From Sphingomonas sp. URHD0057 (GTDB lineage Bacteria; Pseudomonadota; Alphaproteobacteria; Sphingomonadales; Sphingomonadaceae): 64,000 bases of DNA. The notes under the pieces were generated by a model, which saw only the letters and a list, made by a program, of their open reading frames with translations, ran no database searches and had not been told where the DNA came from. A program made the translations under genes and the position numbers. Location of the stretch: contig NZ_JIAU01000005.1 in the NCBI RefSeq assembly GCF_000620665.1, positions 1-64,000 of the forward strand, in the 5' to 3' direction. The stretch's first letter is position 1. Each line of letters starts with the position of its first letter. Below are positions 47,393 to 56,020 of this stretch, piece after piece.

Positions 47393-48420
47393 GCCTTCAC
47401 CCCCGCGCCGCGGACTCTCTCGGCCGATTCGTCCAGCGGCCAGCGCGCGCGCGCCGGTGCGTCGAGGCCGTCGGTCAAGCCGGCGGCGAAGCGCTCGGCG
47501 CCGGCCCAGGCGATCATCGCCGCATTGTCGGTGCACAGCCAGGCCGGCGGCACGCTGAACCCGCGGCCTTCACGCGCGGCAAGGCCGGCGAGCGCCGACC
47601 GAATCGCGGCGTTGGCGGCCACTCCGCCCGCGACGACCAGCGTCGGCGCATCGGTCTTGTCGAGCGCGAGCGCGGTTCGGTCAACGAGACAATCGACGAC
47701 CGCCTGTTGAAAGCTCGCCGCGATATCCTCGGGCCGATAATCCCCGGAAGCGACGGCGCGCTGGACGGCGCTCTTGAGGCCCGCGAAGGAGAAATGCGAC
47801 TCGCCCGAACCGACCAATGGGCGCGGCAGCGGAACGGCCGCCGGAAGACCCGATCCGGCCAGCGCCTCAATCGCCGGGCCGCCGGGGTAGCCGAGCCCGA
47901 GCAGCTTGGCGGCCTTGTCGAACGCCTCCCCCGCGGCATCGTCAATGGTCGTCGCGAGGCGGCGGTAGTCGCCCACCCCGCGCACTTCGAGCAGTTGGCA
48001 ATGGCCGCCGGAGACGAGCAGCAGGAGATAGGGTAAGCCGAGATCCGGATCGACCAAACGTGGGCTCAGCGCGTGGCCTTCGAGATGGTTGACCGCGATC
48101 AGCGGCTTGCCCGCAGCAAGCGCCAAGCCCTTGCCGGCAAGCAGCGCGACCATCACTCCGCCGATCAGCCCCGGCCCAGCGGTCGCGGCAATTGCATCGA
48201 CGTCCCCGATGCCGACCTTCGCCTCGTCCAGTACGCGGCGGATCAGGTCGGGCAGGATCTCGACATGGGCGCGCGCCGCAATTTCCGGAACCACGCCGCC
48301 ATAAGGTTGGTGCGCGGCGTTCTGCCCGACAACCGCCTGCGCGAGAATGCGCCGGTCGCCGGTCACCAACGCGACCGCGCTGTCGTCGCACGAGGATTCA
48401 AGGCCCAATATCAATGTCAT
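47389..48420 (-). CDS. tsaD: tRNA N6-adenosine threonylcarbamoyltransferase TsaD
   Basis: A 343-aa subunit of the t6A37 synthesis complex. ILGLESSCDDSAVALV starts the ASKHA fold, ARAHVEILPDLI supplies the metal-binding His residues of the H-x(3)-H type with NHLEGHA, and LLLVSGGHCQLL and DDAAGEAFDKAAKLLGL bind nucleotide and phosphate. The ATG at 48420 diverges from hemC across a 51-base gap. A longer in-frame extension to 49476 runs antisense to hemC and is rejected. Confidence 0.97.
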   Translation of the reverse strand: MTLILGLESSCDDSAVALVTGDRRILAQAVVGQNAAHQPYGGVVPEIAARAHVEILPDLIRRVLDEAKVGIGDVDAIAATAGPGLIGGVMVALLAGKGLALAAGKPLIAVNHLEGHALSPRLVDPDLGLPYLLLLVSGGHCQLLEVRGVGDYRRLATTIDDAAGEAFDKAAKLLGLGYPGGPAIEALAGSGLPAAVPLPRPLVGSGESHFSFAGLKSAVQRAVASGDYRPEDIAASFQQAVVDCLVDRTALALDKTDAPTLVVAGGVAANAAIRSALAGLAAREGRGFSVPPAWLCTDNAAMIAWAGAERFAAGLTDGLDAPARARWPLDESAERVRGAGVKA

Positions 48421-48471
48421 TTCGCGTGCGGCCCTTTGCCTGATGGCGGCGCAATGCACTAGGGGTGGCTG

Positions 48472-49386
48472 ATGATGGGCCTCAAGCTTGGAACGCGCGG
48501 GTCGCCGTTGGCGCTGGCCCAGGCGCGCAAGGTGGCGAGCGCGATCGAAAGCGCGCAGCGCTGGCCCGACGGCTATGTCGAGATCATTGCCATCAAGACG
48601 ACCGGCGACCAGGTCCAGGACCGGCCGCTGGCGGAAATCGGCGGCAAGGCGCTGTGGACCAAGGAACTCGATCGCGCGCTGCTCGCCGGCGAGGTCGATT
48701 TCTGCGTCCATTCGATGAAGGACGTCGAAAGCGTCCGGCCCAAGGACATCCACATCGCCGCGGTGCGCCCGCGCGGCGACGCGCGCGATCGAATCATCGG
48801 CGCCGAGTCGATCGACTCGCTGAAGAAGGGCGCGGTCGTCGGAACGTCGTCGCCGCGCCGCGCGGCTCAGTTGCTGCGGATGCGGCCCGACCTCAAGATC
48901 GTGCCGCTGCGCGGCAATGTCGAAACCCGCCTCAAGAAGATCGAGGACGGCGAGGTCGATGCGACTTTGCTCGCGGCCGCCGGTCTCAAGCGGCTGGACA
49001 TCAATACCGGCACGGCGATCCCGACCGAGATATTGCTGCCGGCGCCGGGCCAGGCCGTAATTGCCATCGAATGCCGGACCAACAACACGATGACGCAGAG
49101 CGTGCTGTCCAGCATCAACAACCAGATCACCTACGATTGCGTGATGGCCGAGCGCGCCTTCACCCGCGCGTTGGGCGGCACCTGCGCTTCCCCGGTCGCC
49201 GCTTTCTGCGTGCTCGAGGACGGCGACTTGAGGATGCGCGGCCAGCTGTTCAGCGAGGATGGCGCGGACATGGTCGAAGGCCGGACCGTGTTCGATTGCG
49301 GGGATCACAAACCGCCCGAAGCGCTCGCCCGCGAGCTGCTGGATAAGGCACCTGAATCGATCCGGAGGCTGTTCGCCGCGCAATGA
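48472..49386 (+). CDS. hemC: Hydroxymethylbilane synthase (porphobilinogen deaminase)
   Basis: A 304-aa heme-pathway enzyme joining four porphobilinogens into hydroxymethylbilane. LGTRGSPLALAQA starts the fold, VHSMKDVES holds the catalytic Asp, TSSPRRAAQL and RGNVETRL bind substrate, and the dipyrromethane cofactor Cys238 lies in LGGTCASP. The stop overlaps hemD in ATGA. The divergent gap to tsaD is only 51 bases, so the two promoters must be compact or overlapping. Confidence 0.97.
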   Translation: MMGLKLGTRGSPLALAQARKVASAIESAQRWPDGYVEIIAIKTTGDQVQDRPLAEIGGKALWTKELDRALLAGEVDFCVHSMKDVESVRPKDIHIAAVRPRGDARDRIIGAESIDSLKKGAVVGTSSPRRAAQLLRMRPDLKIVPLRGNVETRLKKIEDGEVDATLLAAAGLKRLDINTGTAIPTEILLPAPGQAVIAIECRTNNTMTQSVLSSINNQITYDCVMAERAFTRALGGTCASPVAAFCVLEDGDLRMRGQLFSEDGADMVEGRTVFDCGDHKPPEALARELLDKAPESIRRLFAAQ

Positions 49387-50048
49387 GCCGGGTCGTGGTG
49401 TTGCGCCCCGAGCCGGGTGCGAGCGAGACCGCGAAGCGCGCGCGAATGCTCGGGCTCGAGCCCGTTCGGATTCCATTGTTCGACGTCGGTCCGCTCGCCT
49501 GGGAAGCGCCCGACCCGGCCCGGTTCGATGCCGTGCTGCTGACCAGCGCGAATGCCATCCGCTGCGGCGGCGGGCAGTTGATGGGATTGCGGATGCTGCC
49601 GGTCCACGCGGTTGGCGACGCCACCGCGCAAGCGGCGCGGGAGGCCGGGTTCGCTGTCGCGAGTGCCGGCGATGCCGGAGTCGACGCGCTGCTCAGTGCG
49701 CTCGATCCGTCCCTGAAGCTGCTTCACCTCTGCGGCGAAGACCGGCGCGAACCGCAAGCTTCGCGCCAGGCGATCACCTCGCTCGCCGTCTATCGATCGA
49801 CGGAGCGCGCGAACCCCGACCTTCACCCGGGCGAGGGAGCAATCGTCCTCATCCATTCACCGCGGGCGGCGCTCCGATTCGCCGAATTATCGGGCGAGCG
49901 AGGATCGACCGCCATCGTCGCGATCAGTGCCGTTGCTGCTGAAGCCGCCGGCACCGGCTGGCGCCGCATCGAGATCGCCGACCAGCCGAACGATCAAGCG
50001 CTGCTGGCCCTGGCGGCACGGCTGTGCAACATACCGGCCCCGCAATGA
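49383..50048 (+). CDS. hemD: Uroporphyrinogen-III synthase
   Basis: A 221-aa protein with the poorly conserved two-domain HemD fold: VVLRPEPGASETAKRA at the start, LLTSANAIRCGG, VGDATAQAARE, LHLCGEDRRE, IVLIHSPRAALRF and the closing IADQPNDQALLALA. Position directly after hemC with a four-base overlap supports the call. It cyclises hydroxymethylbilane with inversion of ring D. Confidence 0.92.
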   Translation: MSRVVVLRPEPGASETAKRARMLGLEPVRIPLFDVGPLAWEAPDPARFDAVLLTSANAIRCGGGQLMGLRMLPVHAVGDATAQAAREAGFAVASAGDAGVDALLSALDPSLKLLHLCGEDRREPQASRQAITSLAVYRSTERANPDLHPGEGAIVLIHSPRAALRFAELSGERGSTAIVAISAVAAEAAGTGWRRIEIADQPNDQALLALAARLCNIPAPQ

Positions 50049-50848
50049 ACGGCCGAACGAGCATGAGCTGGAGTGCGCGGCTGCTGGTCGGGCTGGTGCT
50101 GATCATCGTCGGCGCCGGCGCGGCGGCGTGGAGCCTGGCGCATTATCCCAAGGCCGCGCGAGTCCTCGGCATTACTCCGGCCGCTCAGCCGCAGGCGGTC
50201 CTGACCCCCAAGCCCGTGGTGATGAATGCAGGTGAGCAGGCCGCGGCGGACCAGCCGAACGATCCCGAAGACGCGGCCAAGATCGCGACGCTCGAGCAGC
50301 GCGTGGGGCGGGTCGAAAATGCGACTCAGCGCGCCGAGGGCTTTGCCGGCCGCGCCGACGCCCTCGTCGTCGCCTTCGCCGCCCGCCGGGCGATCGATCG
50401 CGGCGTGGCGCTCGGCTATCTCGAGAATCTGTTGGTCGACCGCTTCGGCGCCCAGCATCCGGCGGCGGTGGCGACGATCATCACCTCGTCCCACCAGCCG
50501 GTGCGGCTGAACGACCTCAGCGCCGAATATGAGACGCTCGGCCCGGACCTGAGGCGGGGCGGGCCGCAGGACAGCTGGTGGACGAATTTCCGCCGCGAGC
50601 TCGGCGGCCTCGTCGCGATCCATCCGGCCGACCGCCCGTCGGCCAACCCCGACGCCCGCTATCGCCGCGCTGCGCAACGCCTCGCGGCGGGCGAGGTCGA
50701 CCAGGCCCTGTCCGAAACCATGCGCCTGCCCGGTGCTTCGCGCGCCGGCGACTGGGTCGGCAAGGCGCGGCGCTATGTCGCGGCGCATCGGGCGCTCGAT
50801 GAAATCGAGTCGGCGGCGCTCCTCGGCGGCAGCGCGCAAGGTCGCTGA
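50045..50848 (+). CDS. COG4223/mitofilin-like inner-membrane protein
   Basis: A 267-aa protein with one N-terminal membrane helix (about residues 12-32, LLVGLVLIIVGAGAAAWSLA). A Pro/Ala linker and a coiled-coil-like segment follow (about 78-98, KIATLEQRVGRVENATQRAE), then a helical C-terminal domain. This matches the alphaproteobacterial protein found after hemD (COG4223), which is related to mitochondrial mitofilin/Mic60 and may shape the inner membrane. ATG at 50045 overlaps the hemD stop. Confidence 0.8.
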   Translation: MNGRTSMSWSARLLVGLVLIIVGAGAAAWSLAHYPKAARVLGITPAAQPQAVLTPKPVVMNAGEQAAADQPNDPEDAAKIATLEQRVGRVENATQRAEGFAGRADALVVAFAARRAIDRGVALGYLENLLVDRFGAQHPAAVATIITSSHQPVRLNDLSAEYETLGPDLRRGGPQDSWWTNFRRELGGLVAIHPADRPSANPDARYRRAAQRLAAGEVDQALSETMRLPGASRAGDWVGKARRYVAAHRALDEIESAALLGGSAQGR

Positions 50849-50990
50849 ATCCAGCGCATATCGACCGCAATTTCGGCTTGGCAACCCGAGTCCGGGATGC
50901 GAGTCTGATCCGCGCGGCGGCCAGCGGCAGTTCACCTACGCTTCGCTAAGCGTCTGGCAACAGGCGCGAATCCACGGGGGAATTGAGGTC

Positions 50991-52073
50991 ATGACGTCAC
51001 GGCGTGTCGGACTTGCACTGGTGCTGCTGGCGGGCGCGCAGGTCGACGCCTCGGCCGCAGTCCAGAACCCAGTCCCTCGCGCCATTCCGCCGCGCGCAGC
51101 CCCGGTCGCCGTCCGGCCGGCTACGCCCGCGCCGAACTATATCCGCGACCGCGTCGAGGAGCTGGGCCGCGCCTTCGACGGCCGAGTCGGCATCGCGGTC
51201 CGCGCGGTCGACGACAATTGGGCGACCGGCTGGAAGGCGGACGAGTTTTATCCGCAACAAAGCGTCAGCAAACTGTGGGTGTCGATCACCGCGATGGACG
51301 CGGTCGACCAGGGCCGCGTCAGGCTGGACGACAAGGTCACGCTGACGCGGTCCGACCTCACGGTTTTCCATCAACCGATCCGATCGCTGATCCTGGAAGG
51401 CGGTTATTCCACCACGCTGGCCGACCTGATGGTCAAGGCAATCACCACCAGCGACAACACCGCGAACGACAAGCTGATGCGCTCGGTCGGCGGCCCGACG
51501 GCGGTGCGCGAGATGATCCACGGCAAGCATCTCGGCGCGATCCGCTTCTACGACGGCGAGCGAGCGCTGCAGAGCCGGATCGCGGGCCTGATCTGGAGCC
51601 CAAGCTATTCGTTCGGCAACGCCTTCTTCGACGCGCGCGATGCGCTGCCACGGTCGGTCAGGCAGGCGGCGTTCAACCGCTACGTGGACGATCCCTATGA
51701 CGGCGCGGCGCCGAGCGCGATCGCGGCGGCGCTGGCGCGGCTGAAGCGCAACGAATTGCTGTCGCCCGCGTCGACCGCAAGGCTGCTGGACATCATGTCG
51801 CATACCAAAACCGGCGCGAACCGCCTAAAGGGGGGGCTCCAGCCCGGCTGGGTGCTGAACCATAAGACCGGGACCGGGCAGGAGCTGGACGGTTACCAAG
51901 CCGGCTACAACGACATCGGCATTCTCACCGCCCCGGACGGCAGAAGCTACTCCGTCGCGGTGATGATCAAGCTGACCAAGGTCCCGCTGCCGACCCGCAT
52001 GGCGCTGATGAACAATGTCGTGCGCGCGGTGATTGCCCAGCACGATATGCAATACGCCGCCGCCGCCAACTAA
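50991..52073 (+). CDS. Exported class A beta-lactamase-fold serine hydrolase
   Basis: A 360-aa precursor with a signal peptide (VGLALVLLAGAQVDASA). Catalytic motifs are S91-V-S-K94, S154-D-N, and K292-T-G. Counting 36 residues from the SDN serine reaches Glu190 in YDGERALQ, the place of the class A general base, but the usual E-P-x-L-N context is missing. An insert of about 40 residues separates it from the next conserved block (APSAIAAALARL). It could be a beta-lactamase or a penicillin-binding peptidase or transpeptidase-like protein; the sequence does not settle it. ATG at 50991 follows GAGG. Confidence 0.82.
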   Translation: MTSRRVGLALVLLAGAQVDASAAVQNPVPRAIPPRAAPVAVRPATPAPNYIRDRVEELGRAFDGRVGIAVRAVDDNWATGWKADEFYPQQSVSKLWVSITAMDAVDQGRVRLDDKVTLTRSDLTVFHQPIRSLILEGGYSTTLADLMVKAITTSDNTANDKLMRSVGGPTAVREMIHGKHLGAIRFYDGERALQSRIAGLIWSPSYSFGNAFFDARDALPRSVRQAAFNRYVDDPYDGAAPSAIAAALARLKRNELLSPASTARLLDIMSHTKTGANRLKGGLQPGWVLNHKTGTGQELDGYQAGYNDIGILTAPDGRSYSVAVMIKLTKVPLPTRMALMNNVVRAVIAQHDMQYAAAAN

Positions 52074-52076
52074 GTC

Positions 52077-53516
52077 TCACTCGATGGCGTTGCCGGTCCC
52101 GTGCTCGAGCGGGCGGACGTGCACGCTCTTGATGTTGGTGAATTCGCGGATGCCATAGGCAGAGCATTCGCGGCCGTAGCCCGAATGCTTGACCCCGCCG
52201 AACGGCATGCGCGGGTCGGACCGGACGTTCTCGTTGACGAAGCTCAGGCCCGCCTCGAGCTCTTTTGCTGCGATCCGGCGGCCGCGGTCGGGATCGCCGG
52301 TCAGCACGCCCGAGCCGAGGCCGAACTCGCTCGCGTTGGCAATGCGGATGGCGTCGGCCTCGTCCTCCGCCGCAATCACTGCAGCGACGGGGCCGAAGAC
52401 TTCCTCGTCATGCGCCGGCTGGCCGGGCCGGACGTCGCCCAGCACGGTCGCAGGGTACCAGGCGCCCGGCTTGTCGGGGATTTTGCCGCCGAGCAGCAGC
52501 CGCGCGCCGTTGCGCACGCTGTCCTCGACCTGGCGGTGGATCTCGTTGCGCGCCTTGACGCTCTGCATCGGGCCGAGCTTCGTGCCGTCCTTGGACGGGT
52601 CACCCATTGCGTAGCCACGCATGACTTCGACCAGCGCCTCGCTGAAGCGGTCGACGATCGAGCGGACGACGATGAAGCGCTTGCCGGCGATGCAGCTCTG
52701 GCCGCCATTGACCATCCGCGCGGTCGCCGCGATCTTCGCCGCGGCCGCGATGTCGACGTCTTCGAGGACGACGTAAGCATCCGAGCCGCCGAGCTCGAGC
52801 ACGCACTTCTTGAGCACCGATCCCGCCGCGGTCGCCACCGCCTTGCCGGCTCCCACGCTGCCGGTGAGGGTCACCGCGGCGATATGGTCGTCCCTGATCA
52901 GCGCTTCGACGTCGCTGCTCGGCAGCAGCAGCGCCCGGAACAGGTCTTTCGGTACCCCCGCCTGGTGAAGCACGTCCTCGATCGCCAGCGCGGAGCCCGG
53001 CACGTTACTGGCGTGCTTGAGGAGCGCGCCATTGCCGGCCATCAGCGCCGGGGCGATGAATCGGAACACCTGCCAGAACGGGAAATTCCACGGCATCACC
53101 GCGAGGACGACGCCAAGCGGGTTGAAGGTGACGAAAGCCTCGGGTCCGCCGATGTCGACCGGCTGGTCGGCGAGATATCCGGCGGCGTGATCGGCGAACC
53201 AGTCACAGTTGGTCGCGCATTTCTCGACCTCGGCGCGGCCGTCGTCGACGGTCTTGCCCATCTCCTCGGTCATCAGCCGCGCGAACTCGTCCTTGCGGGC
53301 GCGGAGAATATCGCCGGCCTTGCGCACCACCGCCGCGCGCTCGTCGAACGAAGTGCGGCGCCAGTCGAGGAAGGCGCGATGGGCAGCGGCCGCGGCATCG
53401 TGCGCGTCGGCGATCGAATGCCGGGGATAAGACTTGCCGGGTTCGCCGGTCGCCGGGTTGACCGTCTGGAACACGGCTCCGGCATCCGGACGAGTCAGTT
53501 CCGCTTGCTCCGCCAT
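52077..53516 (-). CDS. Aldehyde dehydrogenase, succinate-semialdehyde type
   Basis: A 479-aa NAD(P)-dependent aldehyde dehydrogenase. MPWNFPFWQVFR binds the cofactor, TLTGSVGAGKAV follows, the general base Glu241 is in LELGGSDAYV and the nucleophile Cys275 in NGGQSCIAGKR. PFGGVKHSGYGREC closes the fold. The SCIAGKRF context and the length match the succinate-semialdehyde dehydrogenase (Sad/GabD) branch. ATG at 53516, seven bases after AAGGAG, is preferred over GTG at 53519. No transaminase is adjacent. Confidence 0.9.
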   Translation of the reverse strand: MAEQAELTRPDAGAVFQTVNPATGEPGKSYPRHSIADAHDAAAAAHRAFLDWRRTSFDERAAVVRKAGDILRARKDEFARLMTEEMGKTVDDGRAEVEKCATNCDWFADHAAGYLADQPVDIGGPEAFVTFNPLGVVLAVMPWNFPFWQVFRFIAPALMAGNGALLKHASNVPGSALAIEDVLHQAGVPKDLFRALLLPSSDVEALIRDDHIAAVTLTGSVGAGKAVATAAGSVLKKCVLELGGSDAYVVLEDVDIAAAAKIAATARMVNGGQSCIAGKRFIVVRSIVDRFSEALVEVMRGYAMGDPSKDGTKLGPMQSVKARNEIHRQVEDSVRNGARLLLGGKIPDKPGAWYPATVLGDVRPGQPAHDEEVFGPVAAVIAAEDEADAIRIANASEFGLGSGVLTGDPDRGRRIAAKELEAGLSFVNENVRSDPRMPFGGVKHSGYGRECSAYGIREFTNIKSVHVRPLEHGTGNAIE

Positions 53517-53560
53517 CACATCACTCCTTCCGACAGGTCGTCAACGCTTCGGGCCTGGGT

Positions 53561-54085
53561 TCAGGCTAGTGCGCCCGAGCGGCCAGCCTCATAGAGGAAC
53601 CAGGTGCGCCGTTCGGCCTCGTCGATCCACACCTCGAGCAGGCTCGCCGTGGCGACGTCTTCATGCTCGTCGCACAGCGCGTGGGTGCGGCGCATCTCAT
53701 TGGTCAGCTGCTTATTGTCCTCGCGAAGCTCGGCGAGCATGTCGAGCGGGGTCACGTAATCGGCATCATTGTCGAGCAAGCGCTGGAGGCGGTGGATGTG
53801 GCCGACCGAATGAATGGTCCGCCCGCCGATCTTGCGGACGCGCTCGGCGATCGGGTCGGTGGTCGCGAAAATCTGGTCGGCCTGCTCGTCGAGGAGCAAA
53901 TGGTAATCGCGAAAATGCGGGCCGGAGACGTGCCAATGGAAGTTCTTCGTCTTCACATAGAGCGCCAACATGTCGGCGAGCAGCGCATTGAGCGCGGCGG
54001 AGACGTCGCGGACCGCGTCCGCGGAAAGGTCGGTCGGGGTTCCGAGCGGGGCGGTGCGGACGATCAAAGCGTCTTCGCTGTTCAT
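53561..54085 (-). CDS. dps: Dps-family DNA-binding ferritin-like protein
   Basis: A 174-aa four-helix protein of the Dps family. The inter-subunit ferroxidase residues are visible: His50 in KNFHWHVSG, His62 and Asp66 in YHLLLDE, and Asp77/Glu81 in TTDPIAERVRKIGG. It oxidises ferrous iron with peroxide, stores it in a 12-mer and protects DNA during stress. The N-terminus is short and acidic rather than Lys-rich, so direct DNA binding is less certain. No EcfG-like promoter was found upstream. Confidence 0.94.
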   Translation of the reverse strand: MNSEDALIVRTAPLGTPTDLSADAVRDVSAALNALLADMLALYVKTKNFHWHVSGPHFRDYHLLLDEQADQIFATTDPIAERVRKIGGRTIHSVGHIHRLQRLLDNDADYVTPLDMLAELREDNKQLTNEMRRTHALCDEHEDVATASLLEVWIDEAERRTWFLYEAGRSGALA

Positions 54086-54223
54086 GATGGCATCCCTTCG
54101 AGCCTGGGGGCGGCGCTACGCAACGGGGCCGTGCGGCGCCGATAGGCCTGGACGCTGTCGAATGAAAATGAAGTCTTTCGCTTGTCGTCATCGCCTGAAG
54201 CGATTGCCGCGCGCTGCCGGCAT

Positions 54224-54241
54224 GCTCCGGCGTGCCGGAGC
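54224..54241 (-). repeat. Tight GC-rich inverted repeat just downstream of tRNA-Gly
   Basis: GCTCCGGC (54224-54231) and GCCGGAGC (54234-54241) form an 8-bp perfect stem with a two-base loop, immediately next to the CCA end of the tRNA gene. No T run follows, so it may help termination or 3' processing. Confidence 0.45.
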
Positions 54242-54316
54242 TGGAGCGGGCGAAGGGATTCGAACCCTCGACCCCAACCTTGGCAAGGTTGTGCTCTACC
54301 CCTGAGCTACGCCCGC
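54242..54316 (-). tRNA. tRNA-Gly (anticodon GCC)
   Basis: Reading the minus strand, the acceptor arm GCGGGCG (54316-54310) pairs with CGCCCGC (54252-54246), followed by discriminator T and an encoded CCA (54244-54242). The D-loop is TAGCTCAGGGGTAGAGCA. The anticodon stem-loop CAACCTTGCCAAGGTTG carries anticodon GCC. The T-arm holds GGTTCGAATCC. All arms are intact over 75 bases. Confidence 0.97.
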
Positions 54317-54481
54317 TCTGAGCTGTTCGCCGGGGACCCGAAAGCCCGACCCCGGCGGAGGTGAGGCGCGCGCCTAGCATGGCGATGCGCGATCCCGCAA
54401 GGCTTTGCCGCCCAGCTTGTGGCGGTCGCGCGAGCCGCCCATATGGGCCGCGGATCAACAGCCGGACGAGAGCGCGAAACC

Positions 54482-55387
54482 GTGGCGACCCTTGGCCTCA
54501 GCGAAGCCGAACGCGAATCGATCGAGCGGTTCGAAGCCGACGTCATCCAGCCGTCGATGACGGCGCTCGTCATACTCGATTTTTGGGCCGACCGATCGGC
54601 TTTGAGCAAGCAGCTCTCGACAATCCTCGAAAAGGTCGCGGCGGATTATTCGGCCAAAGGCGTGACGCTGGCCAAGCTCGACGTCGATCACGACAAGCTG
54701 ATCGCCGCGCAGTTCCGCATCCAGTCGATCCCGACGGTCTATGCGATCTACCGCGGGCAGCCGGTCGCGGACCTCACCAATTACCGCACCGAAGACCAGC
54801 TCAGGAAGGTGCTCGACCAGCTTCTCGCCCAGCTCAAGATCGAGCCGGAGGGGGCCGCTCCCCAGGCCGAGATCGAGCCGCTGGTGGCAATGGGCGAGCA
54901 GGTGCTCGGCGATGGCGATGCGCCGCGCGCGGTCTCGATCTTCCGCCAGGTTCAGGAGATGGCGCCCGACAATCTCGACGTGATTGGTGGCTTGGCGCGC
55001 GCACTGGTCGCGGCCGGGGACCATGACGAGGCGCGGCAGGTTCTCGACGCCTTGTCCGCCGAGCAGAAGAAGAAGCCCGAGATCGCCCGGGCGGTCGCGG
55101 CGCTCGAGGTTGCCTCGGCGCCGCTGGTTGACACCGGTCCGCTGGAGGCGCGGCTGGCGGCGAACGCCGACGATCATGAGGCGCGGTTCGAGCTGGCCGC
55201 GGCGAGGATGGCGGCGGGCGATCGCGATGCCGCGGCCGATGGGTTGCTCGAGCTCATCCGCCGCGACCCCGAGTGGAACGACCATGCGGCGCGCCAGCGC
55301 TTCCTCCAGCTGCTCGAGGCGCAAGGACTGGGGGATCCGTGGTCGAGCGCGCAGCGGCGGCGGCTGTCGGCGCTGCTGTTCACGTGA
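54482..55387 (+). CDS. ybbN: YbbN-like co-chaperone (thioredoxin fold plus TPR), lacking CxxC
   Basis: GTG at 54482 gives a 301-aa protein starting ATLGLSEAERES as in other alphaproteobacterial YbbN. Residues about 15-115 form a thioredoxin domain (LVILDFWAD, LAKLDVDHDK, IQSIPTVYAIYRGQPV with the cis-Pro). At the redox site, however, WAD is followed by RSALSKQL where the family has W-C-G-P-C. Both active-site cysteines are absent. Residues about 125-300 are TPR-like helices. It is probably a redox-inactive holdase or client-transfer factor for the chaperonin. The stop overlaps the LON-domain gene as GTGA. Confidence 0.9.
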   Translation: MATLGLSEAERESIERFEADVIQPSMTALVILDFWADRSALSKQLSTILEKVAADYSAKGVTLAKLDVDHDKLIAAQFRIQSIPTVYAIYRGQPVADLTNYRTEDQLRKVLDQLLAQLKIEPEGAAPQAEIEPLVAMGEQVLGDGDAPRAVSIFRQVQEMAPDNLDVIGGLARALVAAGDHDEARQVLDALSAEQKKKPEIARAVAALEVASAPLVDTGPLEARLAANADDHEARFELAAARMAAGDRDAAADGLLELIRRDPEWNDHAARQRFLQLLEAQGLGDPWSSAQRRRLSALLFT

Positions 55388-56019
55388 GCCGAACGCTCCG
55401 CGTCCCGATCTTCCCGCTCGGCGGAGCATTGCTGTTCCCGCGCCAGCAGCTGCCGCTGCACATTTTCGAGAGCCGCTACCGCGAGATGGTGCGCGACGCG
55501 ATCGACGGCGCCGGCCGGATCGGGATGATCCAGCCGCTGCGCGACGACGACGACAACCAGGCGCCCCTGTACGGGGTCGGCTGTATTGGCGACATCGTCG
55601 GCGTCGAAGAGCTCGACGACGGCCGCTTCAACATCGTCCTGCTCGGCACCGACCGCTTCCGCGTGATAAGCGAGGCCGAGAGCGATGCGGGCTATCGCTG
55701 CGCCGAGGTCGACGTGGCGGCGTTCGACGATCGCGACCCGCCGCCGCTGTCGCTGGGCTCGCGGGCGGAGGTCGAGCGCGAAGCGCGCCGGCTCGGCGAC
55801 GCCCTCGGGCTCGCGGTCGACTGGGCCGGGGTCAACCGCCTCGACGACGAGATGCTGGTCAACGCAATTGCCCAGGTCGCCCCGTTCGACATCGGCGCCA
55901 AGCAAGCGCTGCTGGAAGAGGCGACTCTCGCCGCGCGCGCCGATCTGCTGGTGCAGCTGATGCAATTTCACCGCGTGGCCGTGAGCGGTGGCGTCGAGAT
56001 CGAACCGACGCTGCAATAG
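55384..56019 (+). CDS. LON peptidase N-terminal domain protein
   Basis: GTG at 55384 gives a 211-aa protein that is a stand-alone LON substrate-binding domain: LRVPIFPLGGALLFPRQQLP, then LHIFESRYREMVRDA, GVGCIGDIVGVEEL-DDGRFNIVLLG and a helical C-terminal part. It has no ATPase or protease domain. Such proteins may deliver or bind unfolded clients. Overlap with the YbbN-like gene suggests a joint proteostasis role, an arrangement frequent in alphaproteobacteria. Confidence 0.92.
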   Translation: MSRTLRVPIFPLGGALLFPRQQLPLHIFESRYREMVRDAIDGAGRIGMIQPLRDDDDNQAPLYGVGCIGDIVGVEELDDGRFNIVLLGTDRFRVISEAESDAGYRCAEVDVAAFDDRDPPPLSLGSRAEVEREARRLGDALGLAVDWAGVNRLDDEMLVNAIAQVAPFDIGAKQALLEEATLAARADLLVQLMQFHRVAVSGGVEIEPTLQ

Positions 56020-56020
56020 G

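Noticed and set aside
48421-48471. A specific promoter pair in the tsaD-hemC divergent gap
   Set aside because: The 51-base gap must hold promoters, but no convincing -35/-10 pair could be placed on either strand.
54242-54316. tRNA-Gly as an integration site
   Set aside because: tRNA 3' ends are common targets, but no integrase, duplicated tRNA end or composition change is visible on either side.
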